6,658 nt of DNA, taken from assembly GCA_002339745.1 (NCBI GenBank), contig DDKP01000079.1, positions 1,328-7,985 on the forward strand. Direction: 5' to 3'. The stretch comes from Firmicutes bacterium UBA2595 (GTDB lineage: Bacteria > Bacillota > Thermincolia > Thermincolales > UBA2595). Positions 1 through 5,513 of this stretch are shown here, piece by piece; positions within the stretch are counted from its first letter, which is position 1, and the number at the start of each line of letters is the position of its first letter. The notes under the pieces are model-generated. The model was not told the origin of the DNA. It ran no database searches and saw nothing but the letters and a program-made list of their open reading frames with translations. Made by a program: the position numbers and the translations under genes.

Positions 1-891
1 AAAGGTCTGATAACCGGCGTAGTGGTCAGCGGATTTGGCCTTGCTTCCGTTTATATTGCTCCAACCACCAAAACACTTCTTTTATCGCTCGGTATAAACC
101 GCACGTTCTTGGTACTCGGGGTTGCTTTCTTTATTGTAACCGTACTGCTGGCTCAACTGTTGAAAAACCCGCCTGCCGGTTATGTTCCTGCAGGAATGCC
201 GGCGCCAAAAGCCGCCGCGGCATCTGCCCAGAAGCACGACTACGACTGGCACGAGATGCTGAAAACCCCGCAGTTTTACTTGTTATGGATAATGTATGCC
301 TTTGCTTCTTTCGCCGGGCTGATGATTATCGGCCATATGGCCAAAATCGCTACTAAGCAGTTACCCGGCATTGACCTGGGCTTCATTCTGGTGGCTGTTT
401 TGGCTATCGGTAATGCCGGAGGCCGGATTATTGCAGGGATGATATCAGATAAACTGGGCCGGACCCGTACGATGCTCATTGTGTTCCTCTCCCAGGCAGC
501 CGTAATGGCCCTGCTGGCCAAGGCCGATACCTTTGTCCTCCTGCTGGCCGCCGCAGCGGCTGTCGGATTCAACTACGGGGCCAACCTTTCGCTTTTCCCG
601 TCTACTACCGCCGACTATTTCGGCACCAAGAACCTTGGTGTTAACTACGGTCTGGTGTTTACCGCCTGGGGTGTCGGAGGGGTGTTTGGATCCATGGTAG
701 CCGGCAAGATAGTGGACATTACAGGCACCTACTATATGGCTTATACTGTTGCCGCAATTCTCTGCGTCACCGCTGGTGCAATCACGTTCATCACCAAGGC
801 TCCAAGGGCAATTTCCATCCAGAGACCTGTTTTTACCGGTATGCCGCAAATCGTTAACCCCTTGATAGATGAAAAGGAAGCTAACAAGTAA
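1..891 (+). CDS. OFA-family MFS transporter (oxalate/formate antiporter-like), 5'-truncated
   Basis: The reading frame is open from base 1, so the start lies outside the window; 296 C-terminal residues are visible, against about 400-430 for the whole family member. The GTG at 22 is internal: the preceding codons read KGLITGV and continue the family pattern. Visible parts in order: TM5 and TM6 (about residues 1-55), an Ala/Pro-rich cytoplasmic loop (55-90), TM7 starting FYLLWIMYAF (92 on) with the OFA-typical GLMIIGH, TM8 with Arg142, the MFS motif-A-like GMISDKLGR (146-154), TM9, TM10 with GFNYGANLSLFP, the OFA signature DYFGTKNLGVNYG, TM11 and TM12. The family exchanges or takes up small carboxylates across the cytoplasmic membrane; oxalate and formate are the named examples. 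Where I recall OxlT having its essential TM11 lysine (FTAKG), this protein has Trp223 (FTAWG), so oxalate should not be assumed. Family assignment is firm; the substrate is unknown. Confidence 0.9.
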   Translation, partial: KGLITGVVVSGFGLASVYIAPTTKTLLLSLGINRTFLVLGVAFFIVTVLLAQLLKNPPAGYVPAGMPAPKAAAASAQKHDYDWHEMLKTPQFYLLWIMYAFASFAGLMIIGHMAKIATKQLPGIDLGFILVAVLAIGNAGGRIIAGMISDKLGRTRTMLIVFLSQAAVMALLAKADTFVLLLAAAAAVGFNYGANLSLFPSTTADYFGTKNLGVNYGLVFTAWGVGGVFGSMVAGKIVDITGTYYMAYTVAAILCVTAGAITFITKAPRAISIQRPVFTGMPQIVNPLIDEKEANK

Positions 892-921
892 AGACCCGAT
901 GATATCCCTTTTGAATCACAG

Positions 922-949
922 AAGACCGGGCTGGTACAGGCCCGGTCTT
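922..949 (+). terminator. Hairpin terminator after the OFA transporter
   Basis: A perfect 10-bp inverted repeat, AAGACCGGGC (922-931) and GCCCGGTCTT (940-949), encloses the 8-nt loop TGGTACAG. It starts 30 bases after the transporter stop codon. The stem is GC-rich and ends in TCTTT, but the T-run is short, so termination may be partial and some readthrough into the methyltransferase is possible. The stem is flanked by the 9-nt direct repeat TTTGAATCA (910-918 and 948-956). Confidence 0.65.
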
Positions 950-982
950 TGAATCAGGGGAAAATAATATTTTCGTTGGGTC

Positions 983-988
983 AGGTGA
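983..988 (+). promoter_or_regulatory. Ribosome binding site deciding the methyltransferase start
   Basis: AGGTGA lies 5 nt before the ATG at 994. It argues against the upstream in-frame TTG at 949, which falls inside the terminator stem and has no Shine-Dalgarno sequence. The same AGGTGA word precedes the TetR gene. Confidence 0.7.
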
Positions 989-993
989 TACGT

Positions 994-1659
994 ATGATAA
1001 AAACGAAAGAAATTGAAGTCGATCTGGGCAACCGCACAATCAAGCTGAAAATCGTTAAGAACAGCAGTGAAATCCTGATGGAATCCATACATGATGAAGA
1101 AACCCCGGTTTGGGTTGAACTGTGGCCTTCTTCCCTGGCGCTGGCGCGCTGGATTTGGAACGGCCCCAGATTGGAGGGAAAATCCGTGATGGAACTGGGA
1201 GCGGGATTCGGCCTCCCGGGAATTGTTGCTGCCCTCAAAGGCGCCCAGGTCCTGCTGACCGACTACGTTAAAGAAGCCATGGACATAGCGGCGGAAACAG
1301 CCGCCCTGAATAACATTAAGGGGGTCCGAACGGCGCTTGCCGACTGGAGGTGCTTTAACATTGCGGAAACATTCGACGTCATCATCGGTTCCGATATCAT
1401 GTACCATCCCGACCTCAATCCTTACCTTAAAAAGATTTTCCAGAAAAACCTCCGCCCGGGCGGAAAAGTGGTAATGGCTGACGCGGGCCGACGTGACAGC
1501 CTGGCTTTTATCAGGGAACTCCTGGTGGAACAATGGCAGGTTCTGGAGGAACATATCAAAATACGCCAGGACAAGTTTGATTACCGGATATTTATTTACC
1601 AGATAGAACCCCAGGGTAGCGTTCCCCAAATCCCCGCCGTAGTCAATCATTTACTCTGA
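994..1659 (+). CDS. Class I SAM-dependent methyltransferase, METTL21/ETFB-lysine-methyltransferase-like
   Basis: A 221-residue soluble protein. The ATG at 994 is chosen for its AGGTGA site. The N-terminal part (1-60) carries PVWVELWPSSLALARWI, resembling the P-x-W-x-x-x-W-P-S/G-x-x-LAR segment before the Rossmann fold in the methyltransferase-16 group (METTL21, METTL20/ETFBKMT). The SAM-binding motif I is VMELGAGFGLPGI (65-77), with the acidic end of beta-2 at Asp90. ADW (116-118) probably marks the adenine-side loop. SDIMY (133-137) matches the D-x-x-Y/F motif of that lysine methyltransferase group, and NLRPGGKV (152-159) is the usual turn before beta-5. Length fits a single-domain enzyme. 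The family supports methyl transfer from SAM, often to a protein lysine; the target here is unknown. It lies downstream of the transporter but behind a hairpin, and its last 9 bases overlap the end of the opposing dikinase gene. Other small-molecule or protein targets are possible. Confidence 0.82.
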   Translation: MIKTKEIEVDLGNRTIKLKIVKNSSEILMESIHDEETPVWVELWPSSLALARWIWNGPRLEGKSVMELGAGFGLPGIVAALKGAQVLLTDYVKEAMDIAAETAALNNIKGVRTALADWRCFNIAETFDVIIGSDIMYHPDLNPYLKKIFQKNLRPGGKVVMADAGRRDSLAFIRELLVEQWQVLEEHIKIRQDKFDYRIFIYQIEPQGSVPQIPAVVNHLL

Positions 1660-4149
1660 ACGGTAAACTGCTCCGGTCGTTCCGTGAACGGTGATAATTT
1701 CATCGTTCTTCAGCAGTTCGGTAGCTTTAACCACCCCCATGACAGCGGGTATGCCGTATTCCCTGGCAATAATGGAAGCATGGGATGCCGCTCCGCCCGT
1801 TTCCACCACCAGGCCGGAAACCACAGTAAACAGAGGGGTCCATGCCGGGTTGGTGTAAGGCGCAACCAGAATATCCCCCTTGCGTAGCAGGTGAAAGTCT
1901 CGCGGTCCCCTGATAATTCTCGCCGTCCCGGTGGCAATTCCCTGGCTTACCGGAATTCCCCGGTATGCCCTGCTTTCATCGAATTCCACGCCGCGTGCCG
2001 CCCACCGGGCCATCCTCCGGTCCTGCTCTTCTTTCCGGGCCTGTATCTTAGAAGCCAGCTGTTTAACGTTAAGTTCCTCTACCCCAAGGTAAATTGTCTC
2101 AATAATATCCTTGATTTCGTAGTATGTCAGGTAGAATATATCCCCGGAAGCCCGTAAGATCCCCTTACGGGTCAAACGTTCTCCCAGTTCGGTGAATAGG
2201 ATCCTGAACACGTTCAGGCCTCGGGTTACGTCATAATGGCTGTTTTCCCTAAAAGCCGCAAAACTGCGGGCGTGTTTTACAATCCTGAACAAAAAGGCTT
2301 TAATCGGAATGATGGAAAATATCCCCCTGGAAACATATGCCGTCAAGCATTCTTCGGCCTGCCTGGCCCGCTCCTTCCTCGCTTCTTCTCTTGCTTCAAA
2401 CGTCCCGGGTTCCTCGTTCAGCATTCCCTTTAAAATGCCCATGACTACCTCAGGGGCATCGCGCCAAGTAGGTGAGGCAATCCCTCCTAGACCCATGGTA
2501 GTTTCACGTTCTCCGTACAAGGATATAAAATGATTGAATTTGTCCAGGAAGTCCGGGCCTCCCCGGACTTCTTCGAGTTTGACCGGTATGGTTTCCGGAC
2601 TGCTGTCCGCAAATACCCGGCGAACCTCGGGATTGTTCCGGGCGTGAACCGCTAAGTTATGGAGGGCCGTGTTTATTTCCAGGGTGATATTATCCGAGCC
2701 GGCCAGCAGGTCTTGGTAAATCTGCGACGCTTCTTCCTTAAAGGCTAAGCGCAGAAACTTCATCAGGATTTGGCTGGATATCCTGTTCTGGGCGAAGTAA
2801 TGGTACCTCATCACAATGAAATAGTGGAAGTGGTGCAGGGCTTCGGTGATATAATCAATTATAATTTCGAGCGGCAGCCCGGCATCTCTCTCTTTCAGCT
2901 TCCTGAGCATGTCAAGAAGATAAACCTGTTCCGCGGCCCATTCTCCTGCCGGGTCAGACCGGAGGATCCTGCCCAGTCGCAGGTACGGCCAGATTCTTTT
3001 TAATCCCGGCCTGATGGCGGGCGGGGTAAAAAACTCAGGGAAAATACCCTTTTCCACCCGGCGCCAGTCCATTTCGTCTATTTTATATCCGTATGACGCC
3101 ATTGATTCGAACAGGGCCAAGAACAGTACTTTGACCACAACGCCGTCAATAGGAAAAATTGGGTCCGGGAAACGTTCGGCCACCCAGTCCATAACTTCCT
3201 TCTGCAGGGAACTCATTTTGTTCAGACTGATGTCGGGAAGTTCTTCGTCGGCCAGTCCGGTAACAGGCCTGGTCTGTAAAAAGTAAAACTTCCCGTTGTA
3301 ATAAGCCCATTCGATGTCCTGGTGGTTCTCATAAAAGAACTCTATTTTCAAACCGGTGTGGGCAAGTTCTTTCATGTCATAGTCATTTAACATCTGGCCT
3401 TTTTCCGGGTCTGAAACCGCTTTGGAGACCAGTTCCACATTTACGTCGTTCTTCTTGAAAATATACACGTCCCCGGCGGCCTGTCCTGACACCAGTTGCT
3501 CTCCAAGCCCCCGCACCGCCTCTATCCTTATCTCCTGCCTGGAGTTATTGACCGGGTTGGCTGTAAACATAACACCGGAGACTGCCGCCGGGACCATTTC
3601 CTGGATAATAACCGCCATACTAACCTTGTCATGGTCAAACCCTTTTTTGGTCCTGTAATGTATGGCTTTGGCAGTCCATAATGAAGCCCAGCATTTTTTT
3701 ACGGCTGAAAGTACATTCTCTATACCTTCTATATTCAAAAATGTTTCCTGCAGGCCTGCAAATGAGGCATCGGGGAGGTCCTCGGCGGTAGCCGACGACC
3801 TTACGGCCACCTTCAAGGCGCTTTTCCCCTCCGCCAATTCATCAAACGCAGTAATTACTGCACTTTCAATCTCCGGCAGCATCGGGGTGTTTAGAATCAA
3901 ATCGGATATGTCCGCACTCAGCCTGTTGACCGCCTCCATGTCTTGTATATCAAGCCCGGCCAGTTTTTCCCTGATCTTCTCGTTAATTCCGTGGTTTTCG
4001 AGGTTCCTGTAATACGCATTGGAAGAGAGGCAGAACCCGGCGGGAACCCTGAGCCCCCGGGCCAGGTCACCCAGGTTGGCCGCTTTCCCGCCAACCACCG
4101 GCCTGTCAGCCTGGTGGATTTCCTCCAACCGGTAGATGTCTTTTATCAT
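1651..4149 (-). CDS. Rifampin-phosphotransferase-like / PEP-synthase-related dikinase
   Basis: A cytoplasmic protein of 832 residues. The ATG at 4149 is preferred to the adjacent GTG at 4152 because it sits 7 nt from AGGAGG. Residues 1-300 form a PPDK/PEP-synthase ATP-grasp domain: VGGKAANLGDL with Lys22, AVRSSATAEDLPDASFAG with Arg117, and the closing DIEWA...FYFLQTRPVT with Glu280, Gln292 and Arg294. A long mostly helical middle domain follows (about 305-720, including GDIFYLTYYEI near 670). Residues 727-832 are the swivelling phospho-His domain, with GGAASHASIIAREYGIPAV and the expected phosphocarrier His790. The chain ends there. The C-terminal PEP/pyruvate barrel of genuine PEP synthase or PPDK (some 300 residues) is absent, so a simple PEP synthase role is unlikely. 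The order ATP-grasp, middle domain, His domain and the length match rifampin phosphotransferase, which moves the ATP beta-phosphate through His to the drug, releasing AMP and phosphate. The actual acceptor is inferred only by architecture. It is coupled to the upstream TetR gene. Confidence 0.85.
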   Translation of the reverse strand: MIKDIYRLEEIHQADRPVVGGKAANLGDLARGLRVPAGFCLSSNAYYRNLENHGINEKIREKLAGLDIQDMEAVNRLSADISDLILNTPMLPEIESAVITAFDELAEGKSALKVAVRSSATAEDLPDASFAGLQETFLNIEGIENVLSAVKKCWASLWTAKAIHYRTKKGFDHDKVSMAVIIQEMVPAAVSGVMFTANPVNNSRQEIRIEAVRGLGEQLVSGQAAGDVYIFKKNDVNVELVSKAVSDPEKGQMLNDYDMKELAHTGLKIEFFYENHQDIEWAYYNGKFYFLQTRPVTGLADEELPDISLNKMSSLQKEVMDWVAERFPDPIFPIDGVVVKVLFLALFESMASYGYKIDEMDWRRVEKGIFPEFFTPPAIRPGLKRIWPYLRLGRILRSDPAGEWAAEQVYLLDMLRKLKERDAGLPLEIIIDYITEALHHFHYFIVMRYHYFAQNRISSQILMKFLRLAFKEEASQIYQDLLAGSDNITLEINTALHNLAVHARNNPEVRRVFADSSPETIPVKLEEVRGGPDFLDKFNHFISLYGERETTMGLGGIASPTWRDAPEVVMGILKGMLNEEPGTFEAREEARKERARQAEECLTAYVSRGIFSIIPIKAFLFRIVKHARSFAAFRENSHYDVTRGLNVFRILFTELGERLTRKGILRASGDIFYLTYYEIKDIIETIYLGVEELNVKQLASKIQARKEEQDRRMARWAARGVEFDESRAYRGIPVSQGIATGTARIIRGPRDFHLLRKGDILVAPYTNPAWTPLFTVVSGLVVETGGAASHASIIAREYGIPAVMGVVKATELLKNDEIITVHGTTGAVYRSE

Positions 4150-4784
4150 CACTTAACCTCCTGAGAAACGGTATTATAACTATCTTCCGTGCTTAATGCC
4201 CCTATGAGGAAGAAATCAACTCCCTGCATGCAGAGTTTATGCAGTCCGGGACCGGCGCCCCTTTCAAACCAGTGACAAAATTGGATGAGGGTTATACCCA
4301 TGAGGTAGCCAACTAGCTTTGAAGGTGTTATGTCATCCCTGATATCACCGATTTCCTGGCCTAAACGGATTATCTCGGCCAGAAAAAGTTCTAAATGGTT
4401 GATCTTGTAACTTGCCGGGGTTTTGATAAGTGTATTGATTCTGTCCATCGTGTATGCCCTGGCAAGTTCCGGGTATTCTTCAAACCAGGAGGAGAGAGTG
4501 GCAAAGGCCTTGGACAGGCGCTGCCTTGTTTCGCGAAGACTTATGATATCAGCCCATATTTTCTCCCCCCGCCGGCGGCCGATGTCTTCCATAAATTCAA
4601 ATAATACCGCTTCCTTGGTAGGAAAATAATTGTAAAAAGTGCCTTTTCCAATATCGGCTTCCTCGGCAATCTGGTCAATGGTAGTGTTTTCAAATCCCTG
4701 CTCAACAAACAATTTAAAGGAAGCTTCCAGAATCCTCCGCCTGGTCTCTTCCTTTTTTCGTTCCCTCCTGGACTGCTGTTCCAC
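4149..4784 (-). CDS. TetR/AcrR-family transcriptional regulator
   Basis: A 211-residue protein, usual for the family. It starts with GTG at 4784, preceded by AGGTGA (4796-4791) with 6 nt spacing. The N-terminus is highly charged, then comes the TetR DNA-binding domain: RRRILEASFKLFVEQGFENT (16-34), the helix-turn-helix TTIDQIAEEADIGKGTFYNYF (about 34-54) and PTKEAVLFEF (55-64). Residues 70-200 are the family's variable helical ligand-binding and dimerisation part, with aromatic stretches such as SSWFEEYPELARAYTM and IQFCHWFERG. TetR members mostly repress a neighbouring gene and release DNA when a small hydrophobic ligand binds. Here the likely targets are its own promoter and the coupled dikinase gene, because GTCAT half-sites overlap the -10 upstream. 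The ligand may be the dikinase substrate; that is inference. Confidence 0.93.
   Translation of the reverse strand: MEQQSRRERKKEETRRRILEASFKLFVEQGFENTTIDQIAEEADIGKGTFYNYFPTKEAVLFEFMEDIGRRRGEKIWADIISLRETRQRLSKAFATLSSWFEEYPELARAYTMDRINTLIKTPASYKINHLELFLAEIIRLGQEIGDIRDDITPSKLVGYLMGITLIQFCHWFERGAGPGLHKLCMQGVDFFLIGALSTEDSYNTVSQEVK
4157..4162 (-). promoter_or_regulatory. Ribosome binding site and TGATG coupling at the TetR-dikinase junction
   Basis: Reading the - strand, AGGAGG (4162-4157) lies inside the last codons of the TetR gene. The TetR stop TGA (4151-4149) shares one base with the dikinase ATG (4149-4147). An alternative GTG at 4152 would leave only 4 nt to AGGAGG. A perfect internal site plus overlapping stop and start indicates co-transcription and probable translational coupling. 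Confidence 0.75.
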
Positions 4785-4820
4785 TTGTCCTCACCTCTCG
4801 TTCAAAAATAGTATGCCTTT

Positions 4821-4856
4821 AATATGACCGTAGTCATTTATCTCCCCAGTCATATT
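4821..4856. promoter_or_regulatory. Probable TetR operator: three GTCAT half-sites
   Basis: Two inverted arrangements share arms. AATATGAC (4821-4828) pairs perfectly with GTCATATT (4849-4856), with 20 bases between. The first arm also forms a compact palindrome, ATGAC-CGTA-GTCAT (4824-4837), the size of a typical TetR-dimer site. On the - strand ATGACT occurs twice, 16 bases apart. The outer right arm overlaps the -10 and the rest lies just downstream of the expected transcript start, where bound repressor would block RNA polymerase. Binding by this TetR is inferred from position and symmetry. In RNA the outer arms could also form a leader hairpin. Confidence 0.55.
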
Positions 4857-4882
4857 TTACCTCTATTAACCCCTCCAGTCAA
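4854..4882 (-). promoter_or_regulatory. SigA-type promoter for the TetR-dikinase operon
   Basis: On the - strand, TTGACT (4882-4877) matches five of six bases of the -35 consensus, and TAAAAT (4859-4854) five of six of the -10, with an exact 17-bp spacer. Transcription should begin near 4847, giving a leader of about 60 nt before the GTG at 4784. No competing promoter of this quality was seen between the 102-residue gene and TetR. Confidence 0.72.
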
Positions 4883-4910
4883 TATAAAATTGGGCCGCGC
4901 AAAAACTGCC

Positions 4911-4944
4911 AAAAAAATAAGAGAGCAACCGAATGTCACCCTCC
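4911..4944 (-). terminator. Probable intrinsic terminator after the 102-residue gene
   Basis: Read on the - strand, GAGGGTGAC (4943-4935) can pair with GTTGCTCTC (4929-4921) across the loop ATTCG. This gives nine pairs, three of them G-U, followed directly by TTATTTTTTT (4920-4911). It lies about 20 bases beyond the stop of the small gene and before the TetR promoter, so it would insulate the two units. The wobble pairs make the stem only moderately stable. Confidence 0.5.
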
Positions 4945-4960
4945 GTAAATCGCGTTGTGA

Positions 4961-5269
4961 TCACACCTCAAATTTTGATTTGATGGACTGGTATTCCTCT
5001 TCGGAAATCCTCTTGGCGCCGCTTATGAACCTGGTTAACAATATATCTGAAAACACTTTCTTCGCCGAATCAAGATCGTATCTCTCTGACGGGAAAAACT
5101 CGGAAATGGTTCTCCGGACCTTTTCCCTTTTACAGTTGGTTACCTTCACGTCTGTATGCACAAGTATCCCTCTGGGTGTGCTGTTCCCCTCATCATGAAC
5201 CACGGATGTCCTGATAGGGTCTACCTTGTATGCGACCCCACGGTCCTCGTCATAGTAATAATCAGACAT
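4961..5269 (-). CDS. Hypothetical protein, 102 residues
   Basis: I do not recognise the family. The ATG at 5269 has a strong site AAGGAGG (5284-5278) 8 nt upstream, and the gene is followed by a probable terminator, so it looks real and monocistronic. The N-terminus is acidic and tyrosine-rich (MSDYYYDEDRGVAYKVDP). A middle part with beta-like alternation follows (GILVHTDVKVTNC, about 34-46). The second half is charged and probably helical: REKVRRTISEFF, then SAKKVFSDILLTRFISG. The end, KRISEEEYQSIKSKF, faintly recalls the last helix of SHOCT-type short domains (G/R-I-S/T-x-E-E-F/Y-x-x-x-K); this is a weak resemblance. There is no signal peptide, membrane segment or metal motif, and only one Cys. 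The protein is probably cytoplasmic. Function is unknown, and the flanking genes give no clear hint. Confidence 0.72.
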   Translation of the reverse strand: MSDYYYDEDRGVAYKVDPIRTSVVHDEGNSTPRGILVHTDVKVTNCKREKVRRTISEFFPSERYDLDSAKKVFSDILLTRFISGAKRISEEEYQSIKSKFEV

Positions 5270-5284
5270 CGCAAGTCCCTCCTT

Positions 5285-5459
5285 TAAAAATTGTACGACC
5301 TGTCAGGCGCTTATTTGTCTTTTTATAAAATATGAAACTGTAATCAATAAATTTCGGCGCAAATGTCTTTTTTCCTGTCGAACAAAATATTAAATTATAT
5401 TTTTTAAGGCTGAGACTTTTTCTTGCTATTACTATGTTTCTATACATGGTAATTTATGC
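5285..5459. other. AT-rich intergenic stretch with weak promoter candidates
   Basis: This stretch lies between the cytochrome terminator and the ribosome binding site of the 102-residue gene. It should hold the promoter of that gene, but I find only weak candidates on the - strand: TTGATT (5347-5342) with TAAAAA (5325-5320) at a 16-bp spacing, and a perfect TATAAT (5399-5394) without a recognisable -35. The word TGTCTTTTT occurs twice (5316-5324 and 5364-5372), 48 bases apart. No credible gene is present. Confidence 0.4.
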
Positions 5460-5499
5460 AAAAAAATAATGTTAGGACCGGAAAACCCCGGTCCCATTA
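5460..5499 (-). terminator. Intrinsic terminator of the multiheme cytochrome gene
   Basis: On the - strand TAATG+GGACCGG (5499-5488) faces CCGGTCC (5481-5475) and CATTA (5471-5467), with loop GGTTTT and a 3-nt bulge TAA at 5474-5472. The 12-pair stem is followed immediately by seven Ts (5466-5460). It begins 15 bases after the cytochrome stop codon, so position and structure agree. Confidence 0.78.
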
Positions 5500-5513
5500 A
5501 AGAACTCCTGATA

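Noticed and set aside
916..1650. Open frame of 244 codons on the - strand opposite the methyltransferase
   Set aside because: It shows no recognisable domain and would have to read through the hairpin, whereas the + strand frame carries clear SAM-binding motifs and a ribosome binding site.
1684..4012. Several + strand frames of 60-116 codons inside the dikinase gene
   Set aside because: They are antisense shadows of a long conserved coding sequence, with no motifs or ribosome binding sites of their own.
4785..4960. Possible rifamycin-associated element upstream of the RPH-like operon
   Set aside because: I looked for the GC-rich palindrome known upstream of rifamycin-inactivation genes and found none; the only symmetric signals are the GTCAT half-sites.
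4956..4965. Perfect palindrome TGTGATCACA resembling fused CRP/FNR half-sites
   Set aside because: It lacks the 6-bp (CRP) or 4-bp (FNR) central spacer and spans the stop codon of the 102-residue gene, away from any promoter.
4824..5198. Open frame of 124 codons on the + strand opposite the TetR promoter and the 102-residue gene
   Set aside because: Its ATG has no ribosome binding site and lies within the operator-like repeats; the - strand gene has a strong site and a better composition.
5262..5447. Open frame of 61 codons on the - strand upstream of the 102-residue gene
   Set aside because: It has no ribosome binding site, its composition reflects AT-rich intergenic DNA, and it overlaps the ribosome binding site and start of the next gene.
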